Shown: positions 53,476-62,799 of the stretch, piece by piece | Layout of the letters: the number at the start of each line of letters is the position of its first letter | Position numbering within the stretch: the first letter of the stretch is position 1 | Assembly: GCA_013360405.1 (NCBI GenBank) | Contig: JABWBR010000020.1 | Span: 1 to 64,000, forward strand | Direction of reading: 5' to 3' | Length of the DNA: 64,000 bases | Origin: Saprospiraceae bacterium | GTDB lineage: Bacteria > Bacteroidota > Bacteroidia > Chitinophagales > Saprospiraceae | Translations under genes and position numbers: made by a program | Notes under the pieces: generated by a model | What the model was told of the DNA's origin: nothing | Database searches by the model: none | What the model saw: the letters and a program-made list of their open reading frames with translations, nothing else

Positions 53476-54786
53476 TTACTGTATCAAATTGTTTACTTCG
53501 TTTCTGAACTGGTCGCCTCTGTCTTCGTAATTTTTAAAAAGGTCAAAACTGGCGCAGGCCGGCGACAGCAGCACTACGTCGCCCCTGGCGGCTAAATCTC
53601 GCGAGGCGCCGACGGCTTCGGCCATGCTTTTGGTATCGACGATAGTCCCGTTGACCAGTTCGTTAAAAGCATGGAACAACTTGCTATTATCGACGCCCAG
53701 GCAGACAACTGCTTTAACCTTTTCTTTCACAAACGGCAGCAGGGGGCTATAATCATTGCCTTTATCCTGCCCTCCTACAATCCAGACCACGGGCTTTTCC
53801 ATGGCCTGCAAGGCGTAGTAGACCGAGTCTACGTTGGTGGCCTTGCTATCGTTGATATATTCCACGCCGTCGATTTCCGCCACTTTTTCGAGGCGGTGCG
53901 GCACGGGTACAAACGTATTCAATCCATGCTGTATCAGCTCGGGCGCTACCCCCATTTCGAGGGCCCCTTTGATGGCAAACAACGCATTCATGGCGTTGTG
54001 GATGCCTTTCAACCGGGTGCTCCCGAGGTCGAAGCGATGGTGGCCGACGTGCAGCGTTTTTCCATCGATCAAACCCTGGTACAGCGCGTCGGGTTCCACC
54101 GCAAAGCTGTTGTCTTTCAAAAATGCTACCGTATTGATATCGTTGCTGTTGTAGAAAAAGATATCGCCGGCTTGCTGATTCATTGCGATGCGGAACTTTG
54201 ACCGCACGTAGTTTTCCAACCGGTATTCGTACCTGTCGAGGTGGTCGGCTGTAATATTCAGCAACATGGCCACCTTGGGGCGAAAAGTACGGATGCCGTC
54301 GAGTTGAAAGCTGCTCACCTCCAGCACATACCAATCGGGTTGGCGGCTGTCGGCTACGCAGGCGGCGAAACTGAGCCCCACATTGCCTGCCATGACGGCG
54401 TCGATACCGCCTGTTTTTGCCAGGTGGTAGGCGAGCATCGTGGTTGTCGTTTTGCCGTTGCTGCCCGTGATGGCCAGGATATTTGCCTGGGTGTAACGGG
54501 CGGCGAACTCAATTTCAGAGATCACCGGGATGCCAAGCGCCTCAAATTCTTTTACCAGCGGCGCTTTATCGGGTATGCCGGGACTTTTAACCACCTCATC
54601 GGCGTCGGCCATTTTTTCCCAGGTGTGTTGTCCTTCTTCATAGGGAATAGCCCTCGCCTCCAATTCGCGTTTATAGTTGTCTTTGATCTGACCTTTGTCA
54701 GACACAAACAGGTCATAACCCAGTTGTTGCGCCAGGATGGCTGCTCCTACTCCACTTTCCGCCGCTCCGAGAATGACTACTTTCAT
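53476..54786 (-). CDS. murD: UDP-N-acetylmuramoyl-L-alanine--D-glutamate ligase
   Basis: 436 residues. N-terminal VVILGAAESGVGAAILA, ATP site ITGSNGKTTTTM (107-118), central LEVSSFQLDGI and DHLDRY, then EYINDSKATNVDSV, all characteristic of MurD. It adds D-glutamate to UDP-MurNAc-L-Ala. 10 nt downstream of mraY in the operon. Confidence 0.96.
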   Translation of the reverse strand: MKVVILGAAESGVGAAILAQQLGYDLFVSDKGQIKDNYKRELEARAIPYEEGQHTWEKMADADEVVKSPGIPDKAPLVKEFEALGIPVISEIEFAARYTQANILAITGSNGKTTTTMLAYHLAKTGGIDAVMAGNVGLSFAACVADSRQPDWYVLEVSSFQLDGIRTFRPKVAMLLNITADHLDRYEYRLENYVRSKFRIAMNQQAGDIFFYNSNDINTVAFLKDNSFAVEPDALYQGLIDGKTLHVGHHRFDLGSTRLKGIHNAMNALFAIKGALEMGVAPELIQHGLNTFVPVPHRLEKVAEIDGVEYINDSKATNVDSVYYALQAMEKPVVWIVGGQDKGNDYSPLLPFVKEKVKAVVCLGVDNSKLFHAFNELVNGTIVDTKSMAEAVGASRDLAARGDVVLLSPACASFDLFKNYEDRGDQFRNEVNNLIQ

Positions 54787-54796
54787 ACCTGGCTTT

Positions 54797-56065
54797 TTAT
54801 CTGATTTTCAGGGTAATAATCGTAATCACTGCCAGCAAAATTCCCACAATCCAGAATCGAGTCACGATTTTTGTTTCTGCCATACCTTGTTTCTGATAGT
54901 GGTGGTGAAGGGGCGACATCAGTAAGATGCGGCGTCCTTCGCCGTATTTGCGTTTGGTGTATTTAAAATAAGCAACCTGCACTACTACCGAGAGATTTTC
55001 AATCAGAAAAATCCCGCAGAGTACCGGTATGAGCAATTCTTTTCTCAGCAAGATGGCCATAGCGGCAATAATACCGCCAAGGGTAAGGCTGCCTGTATCG
55101 CCCATAAAAATTTGAGCGGGGAAAGAATTATACCATAAAAACCCTAAACAGGCCCCCAAAAAACAAGCGGCAAAAATCACCAGTTCAGCGGTACCGGGCA
55201 GGTGCAGGATATTGAGATAATTGGCTGCGATGGCGTTGCCCGATACATAGGCAAAAATCGCCAAAGTAAGTCCGATAATCCCCGATACCCCGGTAGCCAG
55301 TCCGTCGAGCCCGTCGGTGAGGTTGGCTGCATTCGATACGGCAGTCACGATAAAAACCACCAGCGGAATGAACAACAGCCACACCCATTTGTGGGAAGTG
55401 GGTTTGTCGACGCCGGGTATCAGCCAGGCGTAGTCGAGGTGGTTACCTTTGATAAAAGGAATATTGGTCAGATTGGTCTTATAATCTCCTTTCATCTCGG
55501 GTTTTCCCTCCAGCGAGTTGATCACGAGGGTTTCGCCTACCTGAAACTGGTCGATTTCCAATGCCTTGGCTTCTTTTACATTCATGCGTACCACCACCTG
55601 GTCGCTGAGCAGCATTGTCACGCTAATGATCACGCCAAGCACCACTTGTCCCATTATCTTAAACTTACCGCTGAGGCCCGCTTTATTCTTGCGGAACACC
55701 TTGATATAGTCGTCGATAAAGCCGATGAGGCCCATCCAGGTCGTGCTGATCACCATCAGGATGATATACACGTTATCGAGGCGGGCCATGAGCAGACAGG
55801 GGATCAGGATAGCCATGATGATAATCACGCCACCCATCGTGGGGGTACCTTCTTTCTGCTTTTGGCCGTGCAGGCCGAGGTCGCGCACGTTTTCGCCGAT
55901 TTGCAGTCGACGCATATAATTAATGATCCGCCCCCCGAAAAGCATAGAAATAATGAGGGAGAGAATCGTGGCTACGCCTGCCCGAAACGTGACGTACTGG
56001 AACAAACCCGAACCCGGTATTTTTCCGAAAATTGAATTGAGCCATTCTATAAGTTCAATCAGCAT
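54797..56065 (-). CDS. mraY: Phospho-MurNAc-pentapeptide translocase
   Basis: 422 residues, about ten membrane helices. Signature segments KEGTPTMGGVIII, the catalytic-site region GFIDDYIKVFRKNKAGLSGKFK, NLTDGLDGLATG and FMGDTGSLTLGG are intact. It is about 60 residues longer than E. coli MraY because of an insertion around residues 180-240, which is usual in Bacteroidota. It attaches phospho-MurNAc-pentapeptide to undecaprenyl phosphate, forming lipid I. Confidence 0.96.
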   Translation of the reverse strand: MLIELIEWLNSIFGKIPGSGLFQYVTFRAGVATILSLIISMLFGGRIINYMRRLQIGENVRDLGLHGQKQKEGTPTMGGVIIIMAILIPCLLMARLDNVYIILMVISTTWMGLIGFIDDYIKVFRKNKAGLSGKFKIMGQVVLGVIISVTMLLSDQVVVRMNVKEAKALEIDQFQVGETLVINSLEGKPEMKGDYKTNLTNIPFIKGNHLDYAWLIPGVDKPTSHKWVWLLFIPLVVFIVTAVSNAANLTDGLDGLATGVSGIIGLTLAIFAYVSGNAIAANYLNILHLPGTAELVIFAACFLGACLGFLWYNSFPAQIFMGDTGSLTLGGIIAAMAILLRKELLIPVLCGIFLIENLSVVVQVAYFKYTKRKYGEGRRILLMSPLHHHYQKQGMAETKIVTRFWIVGILLAVITIITLKIR

Positions 56066-56099
56066 AATCGTGCTTTTTTAGAGCGCTAAATATAGCAAA

Positions 56100-57572
56100 T
56101 CAGCCGGGTTGAGAAGGATCTGCCAATAGTTCGTTTCTCAATATCTCTTTGTCGTCGAATGGGTATTTCACGCCGTTAATCTCCTGGTATTTTTCGTGGC
56201 CTTTGCCGGCCACCAAAATGATATCCCCATTTACAGCCATTCTGCAGGCCGTTTGGATAGCGGTACGCCGGTCAACCAAGGTCAGTGTTTTGCGGCCTGC
56301 ATCGGCGGGAATGCCGGCTTGCATATCGGCCAGGATCTGCTCCGGCGGTTCCGTTCTCGGGTTGTCGGAGGTAAGAATAACCTGATCGCTGAGTTGACAG
56401 GCTACCTTGGCCATTTCGGGTCGCTTGGCGCGGTCGCGGTCGCCGCCGCAACCCACCACCGTAATAATCCTTGCTTTGCCTTTGCGCAGCCGGCTGATGG
56501 TGTCCAGCACTTTTTCAAGCGCATCGGGCGTATGGGCGTAATCGACGATAGCAGAGATATTAGTGCCGGGGTCGATCAGGTAGTCGAAGCGGCCTTCGGC
56601 GGCGCGCAGTTGACTGAGCGCTACCAGGGTTTCGGTGCTATCCTGGCCCAACAAGGTAGCGGCAGCATACACCGCCAGCAGGTTGTAGGCATTAAATTCC
56701 CCAATCAGACGGGCGTGAACTTGCTGACCGTTCATACTAAGATGCAGACCGCCGATACCGTTGTCGAGCACCCTGGCTCTGAAATCAGCCATAGCGTGCA
56801 AGCTGTAGCGATAAACGCGGGCAGCGGTATTCTGCACCATCACTTCTCCTCGCTTGTCATCGATATTAATCAGTGCAAATGCCGTCCTGGGCAATATGTC
56901 AAAGAACCTTTTTTTGGCCGTTATATAGGCCTGAAACGTTTTATGATAATCTAAATGATCATGCGTAATGTTCGTAAAAATAGCGCCGGCAAAGTCTAAT
57001 GCATCAATACGGCGCTGGTCGGCGGCGTGCGAACTCACCTCCATAAAGGCGAAGTCGCAACCTGCATCGGCCATATCGGCCAGCAGGCTGTTGATACTCA
57101 GTGCGTCGGGCGTGGTATGGGTAGCGGGCAGCACCGTATCGCCTATTTTATTTTCAATAGTCGACAGCAAACCAGCCTTATAACCCAGCGACCGAAACAG
57201 CTCGAATAGCAGGGTGGCCGTCGTCGTTTTGCCGTTGGTGCCGGTAATACCCACCAGGCGCAGTCGCCTGGAAGGAAAACCGTACCAGTTGGCGGCCATA
57301 TGTGCCAAGGCCGATGCGCTGTCACTGACCTGAATATACGTTACCTCCGGGTTTAACACGGCGGGAAGCTCTTCGGCAATGACTGCCACGGCGCCCTGGC
57401 CGACCGCCTTTTCGATAAAGGCATGGCCGTCCACATGGGTACCCCGTACCGCTACAAAAGCGCCATTTTCAATAACCTGACGGGAATCAAAATCGATTCG
57501 ACTAATCTCCCTGTCCAGGTTTCCTTTTGCTTCTTTAAGCGAAAGGTTTTGAATGATTGCCTGTAAAAGCAT
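56100..57572 (-). CDS. murE: UDP-MurNAc-tripeptide synthetase (meso-DAP-adding)
   Basis: 490 residues. ATP site ITGTNGKTTTA (109-119), EVSSHAADQRRIDALDF, ITHDHLDYHKT and the substrate motif DNPR (about residue 405). DNPR indicates meso-diaminopimelate rather than lysine as third residue, in keeping with a Gram-negative wall. It lies 34 nt upstream of mraY and 34 nt downstream of ftsI, both on the same transcript. Confidence 0.95.
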   Translation of the reverse strand: MLLQAIIQNLSLKEAKGNLDREISRIDFDSRQVIENGAFVAVRGTHVDGHAFIEKAVGQGAVAVIAEELPAVLNPEVTYIQVSDSASALAHMAANWYGFPSRRLRLVGITGTNGKTTTATLLFELFRSLGYKAGLLSTIENKIGDTVLPATHTTPDALSINSLLADMADAGCDFAFMEVSSHAADQRRIDALDFAGAIFTNITHDHLDYHKTFQAYITAKKRFFDILPRTAFALINIDDKRGEVMVQNTAARVYRYSLHAMADFRARVLDNGIGGLHLSMNGQQVHARLIGEFNAYNLLAVYAAATLLGQDSTETLVALSQLRAAEGRFDYLIDPGTNISAIVDYAHTPDALEKVLDTISRLRKGKARIITVVGCGGDRDRAKRPEMAKVACQLSDQVILTSDNPRTEPPEQILADMQAGIPADAGRKTLTLVDRRTAIQTACRMAVNGDIILVAGKGHEKYQEINGVKYPFDDKEILRNELLADPSQPG

Positions 57573-57606
57573 GTGTCCTGCTGTGCTACTGATGGTGTAA
57601 CTCTTC

Positions 57607-59766
57607 TCAATTCAGCCTTATTGAGACCGTTTGCCCTCTGGCTCTTGTGCCGGGCATAATAGACTGGGTGACTACCTTGCCTACCCCGCTGATGCGGACG
57701 CGCAGCCCGCGGTTTTCGAGGGCGTAGAGGGCATCTCTTAGTCCCATACCTATTACGCTGGGCACTTTGTCTTCGGGTAATCTTCTATTATCAATAATCA
57801 GACTGTCGGATTGCGCCATGATAACGGCCATTTCCCCATCGGCACTGCCGAAATAGGGTAATTCCAGGAAATTAAGTACGTGCAGCATTTCCTTTGAATT
57901 GCCCGCATGGCCGCCCGGCAGATTAGCGCCGGCCAACACGGGGCGTGGCCCGTTGTTGAGGGGGTCGTGCAATTCGATAATCGAATAAAAGCACTTATCG
58001 GCAATTTCGCGGAATACGGGGCCTGCCACGTCGCTGCCATAAATTCCGTGCTGGCGCGGGCGATTAATCATGACAATGCAAGAGTACATCGGCGCTTCAG
58101 CGGGGAAATAACCCACGAAAGAAGCCTGATACCCTCCTATCGTATTGGCGCCGCCTTTGCGACGCCGGTAATTGAGCTGTGCAGTGCCTGTTTTGCCGGC
58201 AAACCGGTATTGATCGGTAGCCAGTTTGTAGGCTGTGCCACGTGCCACTACGCCTTCCAGCAGCTCTTTGGCTTTTTGTATGGTTCGTTTTGAGGCAATC
58301 CGGCGCTTGATCACGGTAGGCTTAAACGCCTGCTGGGTGTGTCCGAAACGCCTGATCTCTTCTACCAGCATAGGTTTCATCATCTCGCCGTTGTTGGCCA
58401 CTGCGTTATAAAACGTGAGCAGTTGCAAGGGCGTGATGCGGGATTCATAACCTATCGACATCCAGGGAAGCGTAGTACCGCTCCAGGAGTCTTTTTCGCT
58501 GTATGCTTCTTTGATATAAGGCGAAGCTTCTCCTTCTATATCGATACCTGTGGGTAAATGCAGGTTAAACTCCTTCATATGTGCGATATACCGGGCGGCT
58601 CCTTCATTATTGTTGAGGGCGTTGCGTTCGCCGTAGGCTTGGGTCACCATTTTGGAAACGCCTACGTTGGAAGACATTTCAAAAGCTTTGCGGACCGTAA
58701 TTGTGTCGAGTTCCTTGCTTTCAGGCGAAGAGTCTTCCAGAATATCCTCATAATACTGCGTGACGCCGTGTTCAATAGACACCGAATCTTCCAGGTTTAT
58801 CATATTGTCTTCCAGCAACGCCATCATTGAGGCCAGTTTGAACGTAGAACCGGGTTCGGTGGCATAACCTACTGCATAATTGTATGTTTCAAACCAGCCT
58901 TCCTCATTTTTCCCCAGGTTGGCGATAGCGCGAATAGCGCCTGTTTTTACCTCCATCACCACTGCGGTGCCCCAGTCGGCATTGTGGTATTGCAGGGCGC
59001 GAAGCAGGGCGTTTTCGGTAATATCCTGGATATTGACATCGATAGTAGTGACGATATCGTCGCCGCTTTTAGGTTCAATAGAGGTGAGGTCTTCGGTGGG
59101 CACCCATAAATCGTGTTTTCGATCTACGCACACCATAAATTCCTTGCCGGGTTGACCGCCGAGCACATCGTCGTAATAGCCTTCCAATCCGATGGGTTGG
59201 GCGTCGGCGCGCACGTATCCGACGGTGCGGCGGGCCAGCAACCCGAAGGGTCGTTTGCGCTCGCTTCGCTTTTCGGCGATCAAACCGCCTTTATATTTAC
59301 CTAAATTAAAAAGCGGGAATTGTTCTATCCGTTTCTTCTCGGTATAAGTAGCCTGTTTTTTAATCAGAATATGACGGTTGCGGTTGATATTCGTATCGCG
59401 TAATTCGGCTAAAAACTGGCGCATACCGCCCACGGTGAAAGAGCGGTCGACATAGGTGGCCATACAATACGCCAGGGAATCCACATTTTTTTGAAAATCT
59501 TCTTCCGTGGCGGCGTAAGGGTCAAAGTATATGTCAAAGAACGGTACGGAAGTGGCCAACAGGCTGCCGTCGGCGGCCAGGATGTTGCCGCGTTCCGCTT
59601 CTATTTCGCGTTCGCGCACATAGCTGTTTTGTCCTTCTGCGCGCCAGCGTTCTCCATCGATAACAGCAATATCAATCGTCCGGTAAATCAAAATAATAGC
59701 CGCCGGAATCACCATTCCGAAAAGCAGGAAATACACCCGGTATAAAACTTCGTTTTTAACATCCAT
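57607..59766 (-). CDS. ftsI: Septal peptidoglycan transpeptidase (FtsI/PBP3) with PASTA domain
   Basis: 719 residues. N-terminal membrane helix (about 10-28), a dimerisation domain, and the penicillin-binding transpeptidase: active site S307-TFK (STFK), SSN at 365-367 and KTGT at 525-528. The last ~65 residues (KVPSVIGMGLRDALYALENRG) form one PASTA domain, common in Bacteroidota FtsI. It cross-links septal glycan made by FtsW. 11 nt downstream of the ftsL-like gene. Confidence 0.95.
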   Translation of the reverse strand: MDVKNEVLYRVYFLLFGMVIPAAIILIYRTIDIAVIDGERWRAEGQNSYVREREIEAERGNILAADGSLLATSVPFFDIYFDPYAATEEDFQKNVDSLAYCMATYVDRSFTVGGMRQFLAELRDTNINRNRHILIKKQATYTEKKRIEQFPLFNLGKYKGGLIAEKRSERKRPFGLLARRTVGYVRADAQPIGLEGYYDDVLGGQPGKEFMVCVDRKHDLWVPTEDLTSIEPKSGDDIVTTIDVNIQDITENALLRALQYHNADWGTAVVMEVKTGAIRAIANLGKNEEGWFETYNYAVGYATEPGSTFKLASMMALLEDNMINLEDSVSIEHGVTQYYEDILEDSSPESKELDTITVRKAFEMSSNVGVSKMVTQAYGERNALNNNEGAARYIAHMKEFNLHLPTGIDIEGEASPYIKEAYSEKDSWSGTTLPWMSIGYESRITPLQLLTFYNAVANNGEMMKPMLVEEIRRFGHTQQAFKPTVIKRRIASKRTIQKAKELLEGVVARGTAYKLATDQYRFAGKTGTAQLNYRRRKGGANTIGGYQASFVGYFPAEAPMYSCIVMINRPRQHGIYGSDVAGPVFREIADKCFYSIIELHDPLNNGPRPVLAGANLPGGHAGNSKEMLHVLNFLELPYFGSADGEMAVIMAQSDSLIIDNRRLPEDKVPSVIGMGLRDALYALENRGLRVRISGVGKVVTQSIMPGTRARGQTVSIRLN

Positions 59767-59777
59767 GCTAACGGCAA

Positions 59778-60092
59778 TTATTCTTTTTCCACTACGATTT
59801 TATTGGGTTTACTGCGAAACATGCGGAGTCCTTCGTCTTTCACCCTATCGGCAACGATAGACTGCATGCTGTTGAACATATTTTCGGACTGCAGGGACAT
59901 AAACTCCCAGCGCAGGTCTTTAATTTCTTTTTGGAGCATCTGTACGTTGCGCACATTGCGTTCGGCGTAGTGTGCGTTGGCGATATAGATGGTAGCCAGC
60001 AATCCAAGGAATGCAATAAAGGCCAGGTTACTCAGTATGAGGTCGGAGGCCAGAAAACCCAGATTATTCCATGTCAATCCTTTTTTTGCCAT
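59778..60092 (-). CDS. ftsL: FtsL-like divisome protein
   Basis: 104 residues. A cytoplasmic N-terminus, one membrane helix (about 18-40, ILSNLAFIAFLGLLATIYIA) and a periplasmic coiled coil with heptad leucines/methionines (VQMLQKEIKDLRWEFMSLQSEN). FtsL sequences are poorly conserved; the call rests on size, topology and position between rsmH and ftsI. It links FtsI/FtsW to the rest of the divisome. A decamer repeat lies just upstream. Confidence 0.85.
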   Translation of the reverse strand: MAKKGLTWNNLGFLASDLILSNLAFIAFLGLLATIYIANAHYAERNVRNVQMLQKEIKDLRWEFMSLQSENMFNSMQSIVADRVKDEGLRMFRSKPNKIVVEKE

Positions 60093-60103
60093 TTTTTTTA
60101 TTT

Positions 60104-60140
60104 AGGGGTTATGAGGGGTTATGAGGGGTTATGAAAGTTA
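60104..60140. repeat. Decamer repeat at the rsmH 3' end
   Basis: AGGGGTT, ATGAGGGGTT, ATGAGGGGTT, ATGAAAGTTA in 10-bp register. On the minus strand it encodes the last residues of RsmH (NFHNPS) and its stop codon. The unit is the same as the left arm at 20191-20290. No inverted arm is present here. Confidence 0.85.
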
Positions 60141-61036
60141 GTGCGTTCGCCGGCTCTCAATTTGGCGCTTCTGGCGCGTGGATTTTGGCGAATCTCTTTA
60201 TCTGACGGCAGCAGGGGCTTTTTGTGTACCAACTCATAGTGGCGTGAAATATGCCCGTAAAAATCCTTACTCGGTTCGCCTTCTGCATTGCCTGCTTTTA
60301 GAAAATGCTTGACCAATCTATCTTCCAGCGAGTGGTAGCTAATCACTACCAGTCTGCCGCCGGGTTTGAGCGCTGCGGTGGCCTGTTGGAGAAAATCCCC
60401 GAGGGCGCCCATTTCGTCGTTTACGGCAATGCGCAGTGCCTGGAATACCTGCGACAGGTAGCGGATGCGTTCGCCGCGGGCGAGGGGTTCTGCTACGGCC
60501 AGCAAGTCGCCCACCGTGCGTAGTCGCTGGTTATTGCGGGTATGCACGACAGCGGCGGCCAATGTTTTGGCGTTGCGCACCTCGCCCCATTCGCCGAACA
60601 CGCGTTGGAGTTCATCGGCGGAATAGGTATTCAGCACATCGGCGGCGGTGATCGTCGACTGGCGGTTCATGCGCATATCGAGTGGGGCATCAAAGCGGTA
60701 AGAAAAACCGCGTTCGCCTTCGTCAAACTGGTGCGATGAAACGCCGAGGTCGGCCAGCACGCCGTCAACCTGAGCGATACCGTACACGCGCAGCCATTGC
60801 TGGAGGTTGCGAAAATTGTGCGGAATAAAAGTCAGGCGCGGGTCATTGGGCACATTAGCCTGTGCGTCTTCGTCCTGGTCAAAACCCAAGAGGCGACCTT
60901 TGTCGCCGAGGTGTTGGAGGATGAGGGCTGCGTGCCCGCCGCCTCCGAAAGTAGCATCGACATAAATGCCGTCGGGATGGATACGAAGCGCTTCGATACT
61001 TTCAGTGGCCAGGACGGGTACGTGGTAAGCCATCAT
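60119..61036 (-). CDS. rsmH: 16S rRNA (cytosine1402-N4)-methyltransferase
   Basis: 305 residues. SAM site VDATFGGGGHAALIL (27-41), LADLGVSSHQFDEGERGFSYR with the DLGVSS motif, and VVISYHSLEDRLVKHFLK near the C-terminus are the RsmH/MraW signatures. It methylates N4 of C1402 in the ribosomal P site. Its ATG overlaps the mraZ stop by 1 nt (TAATG). The final codons and stop are written by the decamer repeat, so the C-terminal tail NPS is probably of recent repeat origin. Confidence 0.95.
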   Translation of the reverse strand: MMAYHVPVLATESIEALRIHPDGIYVDATFGGGGHAALILQHLGDKGRLLGFDQDEDAQANVPNDPRLTFIPHNFRNLQQWLRVYGIAQVDGVLADLGVSSHQFDEGERGFSYRFDAPLDMRMNRQSTITAADVLNTYSADELQRVFGEWGEVRNAKTLAAAVVHTRNNQRLRTVGDLLAVAEPLARGERIRYLSQVFQALRIAVNDEMGALGDFLQQATAALKPGGRLVVISYHSLEDRLVKHFLKAGNAEGEPSKDFYGHISRHYELVHKKPLLPSDKEIRQNPRARSAKLRAGERTNFHNPS

Positions 61037-61512
61037 TAGAGGGGTAGATGGGGGGGGTTATCCAATTTGCCAAGTACATCTTCGGCCAGGTCTGAGAAAT
61101 CGCTGGGTTCTTCTGCTAATAAGCGATCGTATTCTTCCTGCGACCATATTTCGATACGGCCGTTGTAAGCCGACAAAATAATGTCTTTGTCGATTCCTGC
61201 GTATTCGAGCAACCGCTTGGGGATGAGGATGCGGTCGGCGCCATCCATTTCCAGTTCTTGTGCGCCCCGGTAAAAGTAGCGTACGAAGTCGCGGTTTTTC
61301 TTGTTGTAAATATTCAGCTGATTGACTTCCAGGGAAATCGATTGCCAAATTGCTTCGGGGTATAACATCAGACATTTTTCAAAGCCCCGGTTGATCACGA
61401 AGCGTTGCTGCTTGGCTTCACCCAGTCGGGCAATGAGCCCGCTAGGCAGTCGCAAGCGCCCCTTTGGGTCCAGCTTGCACTCATATTCGCCGAGCAGTTG
61501 TCTGTTTTCCAT
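61036..61512 (-). CDS. mraZ: Transcriptional regulator MraZ
   Basis: 158 residues with two AbrB-like half domains, each carrying the MraZ core: YECKLDPKGRLRLP near residue 10 and ELEMDGADRILIPKRLLEYAG near residue 85. MraZ binds repeats upstream of its own gene and represses the dcw operon. An eight-G run (61050-61057) lies in the codons for the last residues, just before the coupled rsmH start. The start at 61512 lies 24 nt from the predicted -7 element. Confidence 0.95.
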   Translation of the reverse strand: MENRQLLGEYECKLDPKGRLRLPSGLIARLGEAKQQRFVINRGFEKCLMLYPEAIWQSISLEVNQLNIYNKKNRDFVRYFYRGAQELEMDGADRILIPKRLLEYAGIDKDIILSAYNGRIEIWSQEEYDRLLAEEPSDFSDLAEDVLGKLDNPPHLPL

Positions 61513-61535
61513 GTTACACTACACCTTTCATTATT

Positions 61536-61577
61536 CAAAAGTATATTATTTTGACACATTTTACCACTTTCTCCCAC
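61536..61577 (-). promoter_or_regulatory. mraZ/dcw promoter with overlapping MraZ operator
   Basis: On the minus strand TACTTTTG (61543-61536) matches TAnnTTTG. Upstream, GTGGGA (61577-61572) and GTGGTA (61567-61562) repeat with a 10-bp period, the spacing and sequence of known MraZ boxes (TGGGN with 5-nt spacers). The boxes lie over the expected -33 region, so MraZ binding should block the polymerase. Confidence 0.65.
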
Positions 61578-61770
61578 CAATTTTTACAAAAAAGTTTTCC
61601 ACAATGCGCTCAAAGTCAATTTTTAAGCTATTTTGTCATTAATTTGATGAAATAATAACACCTTTGCATTGACATATTGAAATTATTTTCAGGCGACTAA
61701 AAAACGAGGCGAGGCTGTTATGCCTTAAAAACAAGGAAAAACACGCAAAAGGCTGTGTTTTTCGGCATGG

Positions 61771-61785
61771 TGGTAAAAAGTGGGA
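61771..61785 (+). promoter_or_regulatory. Second MraZ-like box, opposite orientation
   Basis: TGGTA, five bases, TGGGA: the same two half-site words as the mraZ operator, with the same 10-bp period, but pointing towards the divergent gene at 61936. It lies about 95 nt upstream of that gene's promoter. It sits in the 61513-61935 gap, which otherwise holds AT-rich sequence and a weak AAACAC/GTGTTT hairpin near 61740-61762. Confidence 0.4.
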
Positions 61786-61880
61786 AAGGGCGACTTGGGG
61801 AGGGGGCGATTTGGCGAATTTTAATAATAAAAAAAGAGATTATTTTAAATAAGTAAAAACAAAAACAGATACAACATTTT

Positions 61881-61910
61881 TTGTTTTAGAAAATAATAAT
61901 ACTAACTTTG
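61881..61910 (+). promoter_or_regulatory. Promoter of the gene at 61936
   Basis: TTG of a TTTTTTG run ending at 61883, a 19-nt spacer and TAACTTTG (61903-61910) match the Bacteroidota consensus closely. The ATG follows 25 nt later. Confidence 0.65.
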
Positions 61911-61935
61911 TAAAGTATACTTATAACTAAGGCGT

Positions 61936-62658
61936 ATGAAAAAGCAAGCCATTCACAGGCAGTACAATTTTCCGGATGCCGATCTGTATGTACAGTGTAT
62001 GGAGCGCATCAAATACGCCCAGCGCGACCACTCTTTTTTTCAGCAATACGGCTATGATACGGGGCGGCTGGCGGGGTTCAAAAATTTGTGCGACAAATTC
62101 AGGGCATTGCCCGATGACGACGAGATCGTGGGCGACCAGATGCTGGCCACCGAAAAAAAAGACGCCTCTGCCGAACGGCTCAAAAGCGCCATACGAAGTC
62201 TGATGACCCGGGTGGCCATGAAATACAACAACCGAAGCGGGCGGTACCGCAAATTCGGCACGGCCAAAATGGGCGACATGACCGACGCCCAACTGCTCTT
62301 TTGCGGCAGGCGGGTAGCGCGGGTAGCGCGCCAGCAGATCGACTTTCTGGCCGACATGGGCGTGAATGAAACGGTGATCAAAAAAATCACCGACGCCTGC
62401 GCCGATTTTGAAAATGCGCTGAATATCCAGCAGGACAAAGTAGCCGACCGCGATATTTCGGTAGAACGCCGCATCGAACAAGGCAACAAACTCTACCAGG
62501 AATTGGTCGTGCTGTGCGACATCGGCAAGGATATCTGGGCCGAACGCGATACGGTGAAATACGAAAACTACTGTATCTACGAAAGCAACAACGATCAAAA
62601 GCTTTCGCGCAAAGCGCGCCTGGCAGCTACTCCTGCCGCCGATCCCGAAGCGGAGTAA
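61936..62658 (+). CDS. Uncharacterised helical protein
   Basis: 240 residues, strongly charged and predicted mostly helical, with no signal peptide or membrane helix. Stretches such as DADLYVQCMERIKYAQRDHS and LCDKFRALPDDDEIVGDQML are not from a family I can name. It is divergent from mraZ and its upstream region holds a MraZ-like box. The C-terminus is a short Ala/Pro tail. Probably cytoplasmic. Confidence 0.7.
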   Translation: MKKQAIHRQYNFPDADLYVQCMERIKYAQRDHSFFQQYGYDTGRLAGFKNLCDKFRALPDDDEIVGDQMLATEKKDASAERLKSAIRSLMTRVAMKYNNRSGRYRKFGTAKMGDMTDAQLLFCGRRVARVARQQIDFLADMGVNETVIKKITDACADFENALNIQQDKVADRDISVERRIEQGNKLYQELVVLCDIGKDIWAERDTVKYENYCIYESNNDQKLSRKARLAATPAADPEAE

Positions 62659-62765
62659 ATGCAAAATATTTTTTTCAGCCAGGAAACTTTTTAGGCCACT
62701 GCCAGGTTTTGTATAGGAATCAAGCAAGTGACACAAGCTTTAAACCTGCGTCATAAACTTGAAAA

Positions 62766-62786
62766 ATAAGGGCAAACGGCCCTTAT
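62766..62786 (+). terminator. Hairpin between the hypothetical gene and ssrA
   Basis: ATAAGGGC, loop AAACG, GCCCTTAT: a perfect 8-bp stem 14 nt before the mature tmRNA 5' end. It has no T-run. It may end transcription from the left or be a processing element of the tmRNA precursor. Confidence 0.45.
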
Positions 62787-62799
62787 CAAACTTGAAAAT

